A DNA stretch of 64,000 bases, from assembly GCF_012911025.1 (NCBI RefSeq), contig NZ_WUEI01000010.1, positions 1 to 64,000 on the forward strand. Direction: 5' to 3'. Below are positions 47,016-55,286 of this stretch, in pieces. The notes under the pieces are model-generated. The model did no database searches. It worked only from the letters and a program-made list of their open reading frames with translations, and was not told the origin of the DNA. Every line of letters starts with the position of its first letter. The stretch's first letter is position 1. Both the position numbers and the translations under genes were made by a program. This DNA comes from Azoarcus sp. TTM-91 (lineage in GTDB: Bacteria; Pseudomonadota; Gammaproteobacteria; Burkholderiales; Rhodocyclaceae).

Positions 47016-48793
47016 TGAACGAACGTCTCTTCAAGGAGGTGAACTACACGCTCGGCGTGCTACTGAACGAAATCAAGCTTGGCGTCATCGGCTTGCCGGA
47101 CATTCAGCGTCCGTTCGTGTGGCCGAATGCAAAGGTGCGTGACCTATTCGACTCAATGTACAAGGGCTATCCGGTCGGGTACTTCCTGTTCTGGCAGACG
47201 GGGGCGGAGGAGGTCGGTACCAAGGGCATCGGCCAGGACCAGAAGCAGAAGTCTCCGTCGCTGCTCATCGTCGACGGCCAGCAGCGCCTGACCTCGCTGT
47301 ACGCGGTGGTGATGAGGGAACCTGTCCTGCGAGACAACTTCGAGCACGAGTACATCCGGATTGCGTTCAATCCCTTGAAAGGCGAGTTTGCAGTGCCGGA
47401 TGCCACCACCGAGAAGCAGCCGGAGTTCATCGCTGATATCTCCGAAGTGTTTGCGCGGCCCTCGCACAAGACCATCAACGAATACGTAAAGCGTCTTCGG
47501 GACGCACGCGAAGCGAGCGGGGGTACGCTGAGCGACGAAGAGGAGGAGCGGGTGGCCGATGCCATCGGTCGCTTGGTGGGTTTGAACGGCTTCCCCTTTG
47601 TCGCCCTGGAGCTCACCCAGGCCGCCAACGAAGAGCAGGTGGCCGACGTTTTCGTGCGTATCAACAGCGAGGGCAAAAAGCTCAACCAGTCGGACTTCAT
47701 CCTCACGCTGATGTCGGTGCATTGGGACGAAGGGCGCACAGACCTTGAGCGCTTCAGCGTGGCGACACGCAAGCCGCTTGCTGGAAACGGGGCCAGTCCA
47801 CTGAATCCCATCTTTCAACCCGAGCCGGACCAATTGCTACGGGTCGATGTTGGGGTGGCCTTCCGGCGCGGCCGGCTTGAACACGTTTATTCGATTCTGC
47901 GCGGTAAGGATTTGCGCACCGGCGAGTTCTGCCCGCTGCGACGTGCAGAGCAGTTCGAGCGCTTGAAGGTGGCTCAGTCGAAGGTGCTGAACCTCACCCA
48001 CTGGGCGGATTTTCTGAACGTGGTGAAGGCGGCGGGCTATCGGCACCTGCGCTATGTGAGTTCGGAGGGGGCGCTCATCTTCGCGTATCAGCTCTATCTC
48101 CTTGGTCGCACCGAGTTTGGTGTGCAATCGTTTGTCCTCAAGCAGGCGGTCGCCCGATGGCTGTTTATGTCTCTGCTGACTGGGCGTTACACGAGCTCGC
48201 CGGAAACCCGTTACGAGACAGACCTCAAACTGCTGCCTGAAGGCAACGACCCCGCCGCCTTCGTGAAAGCCTTGAGGGACGTGGAACTGGCAACGCTCAC
48301 CGACGACTACTGGGCGAAGACCTTGCCGCTTGAGCTATCTACCTCCGCAAGCCGTGGTCCCAGTCTGTTTGCCTACTACGCTGCGCTGGTCCTGTGCGAG
48401 GCAAAAGCGCTGTTTTCCAAAGGCAAGGTCGCAGACCTTCTCGACCCGCCGGCTATCGGCAATAAGAAGCCGCTGGAGCGTCACCACCTCTTTCCGAAGC
48501 GTTACCTGCACAAGATTGGCGTCAAGGAGCTGCGCGATACCAACCAAATTGCCAACTATGCGCTCGTGGAATGGGATGACAACATTGCCATCTCCGACAT
48601 CCCGCCCAAGGAGTACTGGCCCAAGTATGCGGCTCGGTTCACCCCGGATGAGCTGAAGGCCATGATGCATTGGCACGCCTTGCCAGAGGGGTGGCAGGAG
48701 ATGGACTACCAGAGCTTCCTGGTTGCCCGGCGGCCGATGATTGCGCAGGTCATCAAGCAGGGCTACCAGAGGTTGGTTGGGGCGGAGGCTTGA
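47015..48793 (+). CDS. DUF262 protein, GmrSD-like
   Basis: The 592-aa product has a ParB/Srx-like N-terminal DUF262 domain with IQRPFVW (30-36) and DGQQR (87-91), the NTP-binding signature of GmrS-type subunits. The C-terminal part contains HHLFPK at 490-495, the HNH-like motif of DUF1524 GmrD-type nucleases. GmrSD enzymes cut modified phage DNA, so this could be a modification-dependent effector. The spacing of the second motif is unlike simple GmrSD fusions. It overlaps its upstream neighbour by one base (TGATG). Confidence 0.8.
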   Translation: MNERLFKEVNYTLGVLLNEIKLGVIGLPDIQRPFVWPNAKVRDLFDSMYKGYPVGYFLFWQTGAEEVGTKGIGQDQKQKSPSLLIVDGQQRLTSLYAVVMREPVLRDNFEHEYIRIAFNPLKGEFAVPDATTEKQPEFIADISEVFARPSHKTINEYVKRLRDAREASGGTLSDEEEERVADAIGRLVGLNGFPFVALELTQAANEEQVADVFVRINSEGKKLNQSDFILTLMSVHWDEGRTDLERFSVATRKPLAGNGASPLNPIFQPEPDQLLRVDVGVAFRRGRLEHVYSILRGKDLRTGEFCPLRRAEQFERLKVAQSKVLNLTHWADFLNVVKAAGYRHLRYVSSEGALIFAYQLYLLGRTEFGVQSFVLKQAVARWLFMSLLTGRYTSSPETRYETDLKLLPEGNDPAAFVKALRDVELATLTDDYWAKTLPLELSTSASRGPSLFAYYAALVLCEAKALFSKGKVADLLDPPAIGNKKPLERHHLFPKRYLHKIGVKELRDTNQIANYALVEWDDNIAISDIPPKEYWPKYAARFTPDELKAMMHWHALPEGWQEMDYQSFLVARRPMIAQVIKQGYQRLVGAEA

Positions 48794-49986
48794 TGGCAGC
48801 CATCCTCGGATTTCCCGCCCAGGAAGCGTTGAATGTCATCGACGGTCCGCTGGCTAATGAGTTGGGCATCCATAGATTCGATGTACGAAGTCGAAGCAAG
48901 GCGCAGCTCTTTGCAGTAGGTGGGCCACTTGGCAAGCAGTTTGCACTTGTCCTGGGCAATACCGATGTCTCCTCGGGCTACCACCCGGCCAAGCAGACGC
49001 GCCTGCTGTTTGAACGCTGCGAATTGCCGGAAATCTCCGGCATCGAGGTATGCGCGGAGCCCTACCAGGGCTCCCGAATCAAGAAGCAGCAGGACTCCAA
49101 GCTTGCTGCACCCAATCAGGTTTCCTGTTTCATTGCGGATGAGACTGCGCTGCGAGCGATTCTTCGCTGGTATGCGGGCGCACCCCGGCAAGCCGCGGAA
49201 GGGCCGCCCCTTGAGCAGACACGTGTCGCAAAAGCGGCAGCCGACGCAGGGTTCGACCTGACGCCCGAGCACCAGGGGGGCTGGACCATCTTCCGCTCGA
49301 CGGCCTTTTCCGCATGGGTTGGCGTCGCCGTTCAGCTACCTGGCATCTACCGCCTGGGCCTATTTGATGCGGTGATAGGACAGCGACTCAGCGTTGAGTT
49401 TGGCATTGCATCGTCTTCGGAGTCGGGTGCTTGGGCGATACGATTTGACGGGGTTGAGGGTTACCCTCGCTTGCATGGCATTTTGTTTCGGGCTGCCGCC
49501 ATCTCTCGAGTCCTGCATGAGGAGGGACTGCGGGATTTCGTCTCCAAGACGCGGAATCCGCCGAGTAGTACGGAAGCTGTCCGCGAGGTGGTCCAGCGCA
49601 TCGGCCAGGGTATCTTCCGCCGAACGCTGATTGAATACTGGGGGGGACGGTGTGCGGTGACAGGCTTGGACGTGGTCGAGGTGCTACGCGCATCTCACAT
49701 CAAACCTTGGTCCGACTGCGAGAGTGATGCTGAGCGTTTGGACGTGTTCAACGGACTGTTACTTGCGCCGCATCTGGACGCCCTGTTCGACAGGGGCTTA
49801 GTGACCTTCTCCGATAATGGCCAACTCTTGCGCTCACCGCAGCTGAGCGACCGCCAATCGTTGCTACTTGGGATTGACGAAGTGGAGGCTCGAGCGGATT
49901 CGCTTACCGACTGTCACCGGAAGTACTTGAGGTGGCATCGCGCTAAAGTGTTCCGGGGAGAGGCCTCGCAAGAGACTGGAGCGTAA
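48793..49986 (+). CDS. HNH endonuclease
   Basis: The last gene of the defence operon, 397 aa. The HNH domain is C-terminal (about 283-350): CAVTG, then ASHIKPW and a FNGLLLAPHLDALFDRGLVTF core, as in COG3440-type restriction nucleases. The first 280 residues are unrecognised and could be a recognition domain. ATG 48793 overlaps the upstream stop by one base. A longer upstream frame exists but only overlaps the DUF262 gene. Confidence 0.83.
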   Translation: MAAILGFPAQEALNVIDGPLANELGIHRFDVRSRSKAQLFAVGGPLGKQFALVLGNTDVSSGYHPAKQTRLLFERCELPEISGIEVCAEPYQGSRIKKQQDSKLAAPNQVSCFIADETALRAILRWYAGAPRQAAEGPPLEQTRVAKAAADAGFDLTPEHQGGWTIFRSTAFSAWVGVAVQLPGIYRLGLFDAVIGQRLSVEFGIASSSESGAWAIRFDGVEGYPRLHGILFRAAAISRVLHEEGLRDFVSKTRNPPSSTEAVREVVQRIGQGIFRRTLIEYWGGRCAVTGLDVVEVLRASHIKPWSDCESDAERLDVFNGLLLAPHLDALFDRGLVTFSDNGQLLRSPQLSDRQSLLLGIDEVEARADSLTDCHRKYLRWHRAKVFRGEASQETGA

Positions 49987-50036
49987 TCGGCCCCGATTGA
50001 ACAACATCCGGTGGGTGGCGCCTGGACGAATCTTCT

Positions 50037-50211
50037 GTGAGCTCGGAACTGCTCGAACTCCTCGTGACGCGTGAGATGCCCTTTGGAAAGTACGGGGGCC
50101 GACTTGCCTGGCAACCCGGTTGTCGCTGCAATGCTCAGGAGCGCAGGCTGTCGGGCACGCAAGGCTCGTCACGCGTGTTCGATGTGCGCTGAGCACCCCG
50201 GGCCCTCTTGA
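50037..50211 (+). pseudogene. Frameshifted remnant of a DUF3820-like gene
   Basis: The + strand reads LLELLVTREMPFGKYGG, the characteristic N-terminus of DUF3820 proteins (MPFGKYKG). Continuing in the +1 frame gives ADLPGN, the next conserved block of that family. A frameshift or small deletion around 50100-50107 joins the two, and the rest is unrecognisable, ending at TGA 50209-50211. It is a decayed gene between the defence operon and the rep gene. Confidence 0.4.
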
Positions 50212-50219
50212 GTATCGTC

Positions 50220-51218
50220 TCACCGATTCAGATGAGAGCGGTGATAGATGGGCTTTGCACTCGGATGTGGTGAGTGGTTGCGTCGCTCTCGCGTCCGGTC
50301 CCCGCTGTTATCTGATATGGCATCAGTGCAATCATCTGGAAGCAGCAGTCCCGCTTTCTTGCGGTAGTAATAAGTGCGGCGAGAGATACCGAGTTGCTCC
50401 CACGGCTTCGCTTTCTCAACCGAATTGGCGTCGGCTTCGCTCCAGCGCCTCTGGGCCCGTGCGCGCTGTATCTCGCTGAAGGCGTGTTGAGTAAAGACCC
50501 GCCAAGTCCATTTTGCGACGGACTTCGTCAAGGTCCGTACTTCGGGGAACGAAAGAGGCGTAGGGAAGCGACTGTTGATGCCTTCGGCCTCGTGCAGCAG
50601 CGCCCGGAACCAGAGGTCCTGGGTCGCATTGGCGCTCTTGTATATGAGTGCCATGCGGTAGGCCCAGTTGCGTAGGGTGTCGAAGAGCGTGACGTTGCGT
50701 CCGAGCCCGATGTGCGGCTCCACTGCGCGGGAGGGCTTTGCGAGCGACACCCATTCAGTGAGCTCGTCGAGCGAATAGGCATGGTCGTGAATGAACCAGG
50801 TTCGCCAGCGCTCATGTAGGGGATTCTTGCAGATCAGGCCGGCGTAGCCAGGGTCAGCCCGCAGCTTGCGGCAGTACGCGTTTTCGATGGCTGCAGCATA
50901 GCGCAAAGGCTTTTCGTGGCACCCAGGGCTGGTGATGACCGGCACTTCGAGCAGGTAACCGCAATGGGCGTGGGAGTTCTCCGGATTGACGGCAACCCAG
51001 TTGGGCGGCGGTAGGTTTACGCGCTCCCAGGTCAGTGCGGCAAGGGGCGCATCTATGTCGAACAGGAGCCAGTGGCGAAGCGCCGAGGGGTTGAGCTGCA
51101 AGTGGCTCTTCGTGGTGGCTACATCCGGGCCGCGGATGATGAGGCCTTGGCTAGGATTGTCGGTGCAATAAGGGCGGCGGGGAAGTCTTGGAAGAATCAG
51201 GTCGGTCAGGGTAGTCAC
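50220..51218 (-). CDS. Plasmid-type replication initiation protein (PriCT-like)
   Basis: A 332-aa replicase-like protein. The N-terminal half (LLFDIDAPLAALTWERVNLPPPNWVAVNP) and HAHCGYLLEVPV are typical of Rep proteins of small theta plasmids. The middle shows a PriCT-like segment (LGRNVTLFDTLRNWAY). A C-terminal HTH-like stretch (EQLGISRRTYYYRKKAG, about 272-288) could bind iterons. The start is GTG 51218, with a hairpin over its ribosome site. Rep on an integrated element suggests it can replicate after excision. Confidence 0.78.
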   Translation of the reverse strand: MTTLTDLILPRLPRRPYCTDNPSQGLIIRGPDVATTKSHLQLNPSALRHWLLFDIDAPLAALTWERVNLPPPNWVAVNPENSHAHCGYLLEVPVITSPGCHEKPLRYAAAIENAYCRKLRADPGYAGLICKNPLHERWRTWFIHDHAYSLDELTEWVSLAKPSRAVEPHIGLGRNVTLFDTLRNWAYRMALIYKSANATQDLWFRALLHEAEGINSRFPTPLSFPEVRTLTKSVAKWTWRVFTQHAFSEIQRARAQRRWSEADANSVEKAKPWEQLGISRRTYYYRKKAGLLLPDDCTDAISDNSGDRTRERRNHSPHPSAKPIYHRSHLNR

Positions 51219-51237
51219 GGGCCATCTCGGATGGCCC
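51219..51237 (-). promoter_or_regulatory. Hairpin covering the rep ribosome-binding site
   Basis: GGGCCATC (51219-51226) pairs perfectly with GATGGCCC (51230-51237) around a 3-base loop. On the rep transcript the stem ends directly at the GTG start and includes the only purine-rich site (AGGGG). Rep translation should be low unless the stem is opened. Confidence 0.5.
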
Positions 51238-51593
51238 CTGTTGCGTCATGTAGCTATAGCCTCAGGTCTTGCTCTCGTTCTCTGTCCTCATCGCAAAGGG
51301 GAGCGTTGAAGGGGATGATGCCCTGTATAGCGTCTACAGTCCCGTGCGCTTCGACATCGACTGGACAGGTCACCGGCTGTTCGCGTCGGCCGACCGACGG
51401 TCGTTGGCGTTTCGGGCAGAAGGTGGGGCTTCGTGCGGGACGACTCTTCGCCAATTCTTCTAGTTCTGGCGGCGCTGTCGAGGAAAGTCGGCATCAGGGG
51501 CGATACGGTGGTGGCAACGGTTGCCCAGCGGGTTTTGACTGCATGCCCGCAGGGCAATGTGCGCATCGTGCCAGGAGGCAGCCGTCCGACAGG
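51238..51593. other. Gap between rep and the CoiA-like gene
   Basis: About 355 bases with several overlapping open frames on both strands but no start with a ribosome site and no recognisable protein. I see no convincing gene. Confidence 0.5.
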
Positions 51594-52523
51594 TCACTGG
51601 CGCTTCGCGATCTCGGCGGTCAGAAACGACTTGGCCGCGGTCGGAAACAGCCAGTTGCGGTGATTCGGTTGGTAGCGACCGCCATAGGCGCGGCTCCAGC
51701 CCTTGATGACTTCATTGAAGTGCGCGTCGTACGGTGACCATAGCGCGACACCGAACGGAAAATCAATCAGGTCTACGATTCGGCCCTGAACCCTGTACCG
51801 CGTTCTTGCGGGACTCGGGTGTGCTTTCAGAGATGGCTGTGGTTGAGTTTGTAGCGGTTCCGGCTGTGCCATCGCGATCAGACGGGCTTTTTCGATAGCT
51901 AGCGCCTCTAAATCACCTCTGTCGGGATACACGAGCCAACGCTTGCCTTCCACGCCCTGTGCGACGGCGTCCTCGAGCGTCGCCCATGTCCATGCTTCGC
52001 GGTCAAACTTGCGCAGGTCGATTTCGATGGCAGGCGAACCCAAGTCCTGCAGGATCGCGAGCTTTTCTGAATCGACGAAGCGCGTCACCCCGACCTCGAT
52101 GAGATAGGCGGCATCGGCTGTTCTGCCGATCACATCGGGAATCACTGTGCCAAGATCGACTTCGGTTTGCACTTCGTCGAAATCGACCCACGTATCGGGG
52201 CGCGACACGTCCGCCGTGGCGCGCCGCCCATCCGCTAAGGTATGGGTTCGCTTGACCGACATGCCGGGGAGCATGATGCCGCCGGCGTGCTCGATGACGG
52301 CCTTCGCGGCCAGGTGGAGGGCGCTTTCGGCCCCGCCTTCGCAGTCGGTACCTGTGGCGTGAGCAAAGTGCCAGACGCGTACGTCACCCTGGCGGGCGAT
52401 CAGCGAACCGTGGCAGCACGGGCACGTGCATTCACACGCTTGGCCCCGCTCGACCTCTTCCACAGAGACGATGCGCCCGTTCTTGGCAATGGCAAATGAT
52501 TGCAGCAGACTTCCGGCTTCCAT
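51594..52523 (-). CDS. CoiA-like protein (competence-type nuclease family)
   Basis: The 309-aa product has an N-terminal Cys cluster (residues 30-37, CECTCPCC) followed by WHFAH (51-55), the pattern of CoiA-family proteins. A nuclease-like middle shows D-x-n-E-V with IPDVIG and LIEVGVTRF (about 126-150). The C-terminus (WSPYDAHFNEVIKGWSRAYGG...NWLFP) is a small domain seen in mobile-element proteins. AAGGAG precedes ATG 52523. Probably it processes DNA during element transfer or repair; the substrate is unknown. Confidence 0.7.
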   Translation of the reverse strand: MEAGSLLQSFAIAKNGRIVSVEEVERGQACECTCPCCHGSLIARQGDVRVWHFAHATGTDCEGGAESALHLAAKAVIEHAGGIMLPGMSVKRTHTLADGRRATADVSRPDTWVDFDEVQTEVDLGTVIPDVIGRTADAAYLIEVGVTRFVDSEKLAILQDLGSPAIEIDLRKFDREAWTWATLEDAVAQGVEGKRWLVYPDRGDLEALAIEKARLIAMAQPEPLQTQPQPSLKAHPSPARTRYRVQGRIVDLIDFPFGVALWSPYDAHFNEVIKGWSRAYGGRYQPNHRNWLFPTAAKSFLTAEIAKRQ

Positions 52524-52623
52524 CTTGATTGCTCCTTCGTTGATGACATTGACGAATTGAATTACCGCGTAGGCAGAGACTCTGGAACACCCCGCAAACG
52601 GGGTTCAAAGGGGGGTGTGAGAG

Positions 52624-53649
52624 TTGCAAGGAATTGAAGAAAAAGCAGAATTTCTTGGTGCGCTGGCGGCCGGTTGGCGCGAGGCGGGGCGCCTCGACGT
52701 CGTCTTGTTGCGTGCACTGTCAGATTTGGCTGCTCGGTCGCACCAGGACAGCGAGGTGGGATTCGATCCGTGGGATGTCGCCGATGAGATGGGGCGGATC
52801 CTTAGGCGCAAATGGGGGGCTGCCGATTCGCGCGAAACAATTGCTGGCAAGGTGCGTGAGCACTGGCAGCGACTTGCCAGTGAAACGTGGCCTCGCAAGT
52901 GCGAGGGCATCCGGCAGGCTTTTGCGAAGAAGGGCTGCGATACGGTGCCCGCGCTTGACCGCATTGAAGGTGGTGGGCAGGGTAATCCGACGCGTTATCG
53001 GTTGAAGTGGGTATCTGTGCAGCAGGAGAACGGTGCGTCCCATCAGGATCATGAGGTCAGGGACGCGGCTCCCGAGGACGACCGTCGTGCTGATCCGGCG
53101 CCCGCATCCATCGCCCAGGTGGAATACATCTGCGAGGATGTCGAGGATGCGTCATGGTTGGCGCGAGCCTTTGCCGCGGGCTTCCGGCTTTTCGGGTGGC
53201 GTCGTCGCGTTCTTCAGGTCTTGTTCATCGGCGGCCTTCTCATCGTCGCGCTATCGATCATGCTCGTGGCGTTGACGATGGTCGGAAAGCGCTCGCTCGC
53301 CGATAGCGCCTACGCAGCGATTGGCGCCGGCGTATTCGCGTATGGCTTCTGGAGCACCCTCGGACACCTCCTGATGCTCCATAGCTGGCGTATTGCACTT
53401 GCGCCGTGGTGGATGCAGTCCTTAGATGATGATCGGCTGATCGAGTGGCGCTGCCCGCCGCGGTTCGCCGACAAGTCGATCAAGGCCGTTCGCTACACCG
53501 CGACGTGTCCGTTATGTGGTGGCAGGGTTATCGCGAGGTCGGGCGGGCTTCGGCATGCGTGGGCCTTGATGGGGCGCTGCGAGGAGGCGCCCGCCGCGCA
53601 TGTCTTTACCTTCGACCATGTGTTGAGAGAAGGGCGCTTGCGCCAGTAG
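52624..53649 (+). CDS. Unknown membrane protein with C-terminal Cys motif
   Basis: The 341-aa product is not recognised. Residues 1-120 are soluble and charged (a winged-helix-like WDVADEMGRILRRKWG segment). Two membrane helices lie at about 198-220 and 230-252. A C-terminal segment has CPLCGGRV near 299-306, possibly metal-binding. The start is TTG 52624 after GGGGTGTGAGAG; the next ATG would remove about 54 residues. It is divergent from the CoiA-like gene across 100 bases, suggesting shared control. Confidence 0.55.
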   Translation: MQGIEEKAEFLGALAAGWREAGRLDVVLLRALSDLAARSHQDSEVGFDPWDVADEMGRILRRKWGAADSRETIAGKVREHWQRLASETWPRKCEGIRQAFAKKGCDTVPALDRIEGGGQGNPTRYRLKWVSVQQENGASHQDHEVRDAAPEDDRRADPAPASIAQVEYICEDVEDASWLARAFAAGFRLFGWRRRVLQVLFIGGLLIVALSIMLVALTMVGKRSLADSAYAAIGAGVFAYGFWSTLGHLLMLHSWRIALAPWWMQSLDDDRLIEWRCPPRFADKSIKAVRYTATCPLCGGRVIARSGGLRHAWALMGRCEEAPAAHVFTFDHVLREGRLRQ

Positions 53650-54189
53650 TCGGGACGTTCCGGATCTGGCTGTACTGAGCGTGATCTGCGGTGACCAGAC
53701 ATCGACAAGCGGGCTCTCGGGTGAAGCGCCCAGATGAGAGGCGAAGGGTTCCTGCCCGTCTCGGACTGAAAGCCTTGTCGCTCTATGATCAACTGACCTC
53801 GGGAAGCTGTAGCCCATTCGTGCAGGATCGCGGAATATCACTTTCCCGATGGCGCGAAGATCCTGGTTCACCCGGCAAACTGGCAAGGGGCTCAGGGGCG
53901 TAGGCGAGCTCATCCTCTTGGTGGAGGGGACTCCTCTCGTTTTTCTCAAGTAATTTGTGGTCCGAAGAATTGGTGCAGGTCAGGGGCTGCTACCCGAGGC
54001 TGTCGCCGCCGCGTTGGAGTGGGGTATGGGGCGGAGGCGCAGCGGAAATGGGGGCCGAGCAGGCTATGGTCATTTCTTGGGGCTTGGCTATGTGCTGAGC
54101 GTTTTACCCCTGTTAGAGGCATGACAACGGCCGGTTGCCCGATCAGTTCAGGCTGCCGGACGGGATGGCAGTCGCAAGGCCACAGGGCA
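53650..54189. other. Gap before the AlpA-like gene
   Basis: 540 bases with only low-quality overlapping frames on both strands and no ribosome site plus family-like sequence. I see nothing I can support here. Confidence 0.5.
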
Positions 54190-54453
54190 TCAATGACCCG
54201 TCCAGGCTTCTTGGGCTGCGAAGAGCCGGCGCTGCCAAGTTTGGATGGCAACCTCACTCCAGTAGACGTGCTTCCCGACCCTCACCGGGGGCGGGAAGGT
54301 ACCGTCCTTCACCATGTTTTCGATTGTCCTGGGCGAGATGTTCAGGCGCTCGCAGAGGGTGGCTTTGTCGAGCAACTTGGCGAGTTCCTGAGTGTTGCGT
54401 GATGGCGTTGGAGTAATGTCGGTGCTGTCGTTCGATGTAAGTGCGTGGGCCAT
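54190..54453 (-). CDS. AlpA-like excisionase/regulator
   Basis: An 87-aa DNA-binding protein. The MerR-like HTH runs through LLDKATLCERLNISPRTIENMVKDGTFPPPVRVG, with the W of VYWSEVAIQTW, all typical of AlpA/excisionase proteins of integrative elements. ATG 54453 gives this normal length; the upstream extension is low-complexity. It likely steers integrase toward excision or controls element genes. Confidence 0.8.
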   Translation of the reverse strand: MAHALTSNDSTDITPTPSRNTQELAKLLDKATLCERLNISPRTIENMVKDGTFPPPVRVGKHVYWSEVAIQTWQRRLFAAQEAWTGH

Positions 54454-55049
54454 AAGGCGTACCTGTAAGTGATGATGCAGGTGTATAGGTGCAATCAATG
54501 GGGGATGAATGCGGCCAGGTGCGCTTTTGGGTTCCACTCGCGGCGTAAGGGCAGGGCGGGTCAGGCCTCAAGTGACGGCCCCACGCACATCAGGGGCCGC
54601 ATCGACGCGGGGGTGAAGTTCGCGGAGGTGTCGCGGCTTGGTGTACGGTGACCGGCCGCAGTCTTGGGTGGGCGACAGAAATGACGTCCGGCATTCGACG
54701 TCTTGGCGTTTTTGGAGGGCGCTTTTCGTCACGGGTGACGCCCGACGTCTCGGCTGATACGACGGCGTGACGAAAGTCCCAGTTTCGTATTTATGTAAAT
54801 ATAATTTTTGGGGGTGTTTCGTCACGGACTGACGAAAGCACGCGCGTCGAATTTCATCACGATCTGACTTTTAAGGCGTCACGGTGTGACGAAACGCAGC
54901 GGGATGACCCCCTAAAACGGCTACTCCTGCGGCCAAGCGGCGAGTAGGTGGCAACGGGCGCCTTGGGTGCTGGTCTTTATGACGGCATGGGCGTCATCGT
55001 CTGACCCACCGCCTATACGTTCACTCCACCCCCTGATGGAGTAACGAAA
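54454..55049. other. Gene-free region before the small basic protein
   Basis: 596 bases with no supportable gene. It contains the iteron-like inverted repeats and an AT-rich patch at 54723-54894, annotated separately. The rest is GC-rich and unremarkable. Confidence 0.5.
54723..54894. repeat. Iteron-like TTTCGTCAC / GTGACGAAA repeats with AT-rich core (candidate origin)
   Basis: The element TTTCGTCAC or its complement recurs at 54724-54732, 54767-54775 (inverted), 54817-54825 with a partial inverted partner TGACGAAA at 54830-54837, 54852-54860 (one mismatch) and 54886-54894 (inverted). Extra CGTCAC/GTGACG half-sites adjoin two of these. An AT-rich stretch (about 54781-54810) lies between copies. 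Such dyads plus an easily melted core fit a replication origin for the Rep protein, or operators for AlpA or the small basic protein. Confidence 0.55.
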
Positions 55050-55286
55050 ATGAACGACTCAACGAAAACCGCTAGCCCAACTCCCTGCCGTTCAGACGAG
55101 GCCCCTCCCGCGCGGCGGGGCAGACCGGCCAAGCACGCGTCGGCTGCCGAGCGGCAGCGGGCCTACCGTGCCCGACAGAAGGAAAAGGGCATGCGGGAGG
55201 TGAAGGTATGGTCGCGCGATGTTCGGTCTCCGGGCGTCCCCTTGCGCTCGGACATCATCGATCTGTCGGAGGTGCGCCGGTGGTGA
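55050..55286 (+). CDS. Small basic DNA-binding-like protein
   Basis: A 78-aa protein with an AT-hook-like RRGRPAK at 22-28 and a basic helix (AAERQRAYRARQKEKG, about 32-47). The end (MREVKVWSRDVRSPG, then LRSDIIDLSEV) recalls ribbon-helix-helix/MazE-like antitoxin tails. GGAGTAACG precedes ATG 55050. It lies at the right end of the element just after the repeat region and may bind it. No toxin partner is adjacent. Confidence 0.6.
   Translation: MNDSTKTASPTPCRSDEAPPARRGRPAKHASAAERQRAYRARQKEKGMREVKVWSRDVRSPGVPLRSDIIDLSEVRRW

Noticed and set aside
54723..54894. CRISPR array
   Set aside because: Repeats are short, in both orientations, unevenly spaced, and no cas genes are present; iterons or operators fit better.
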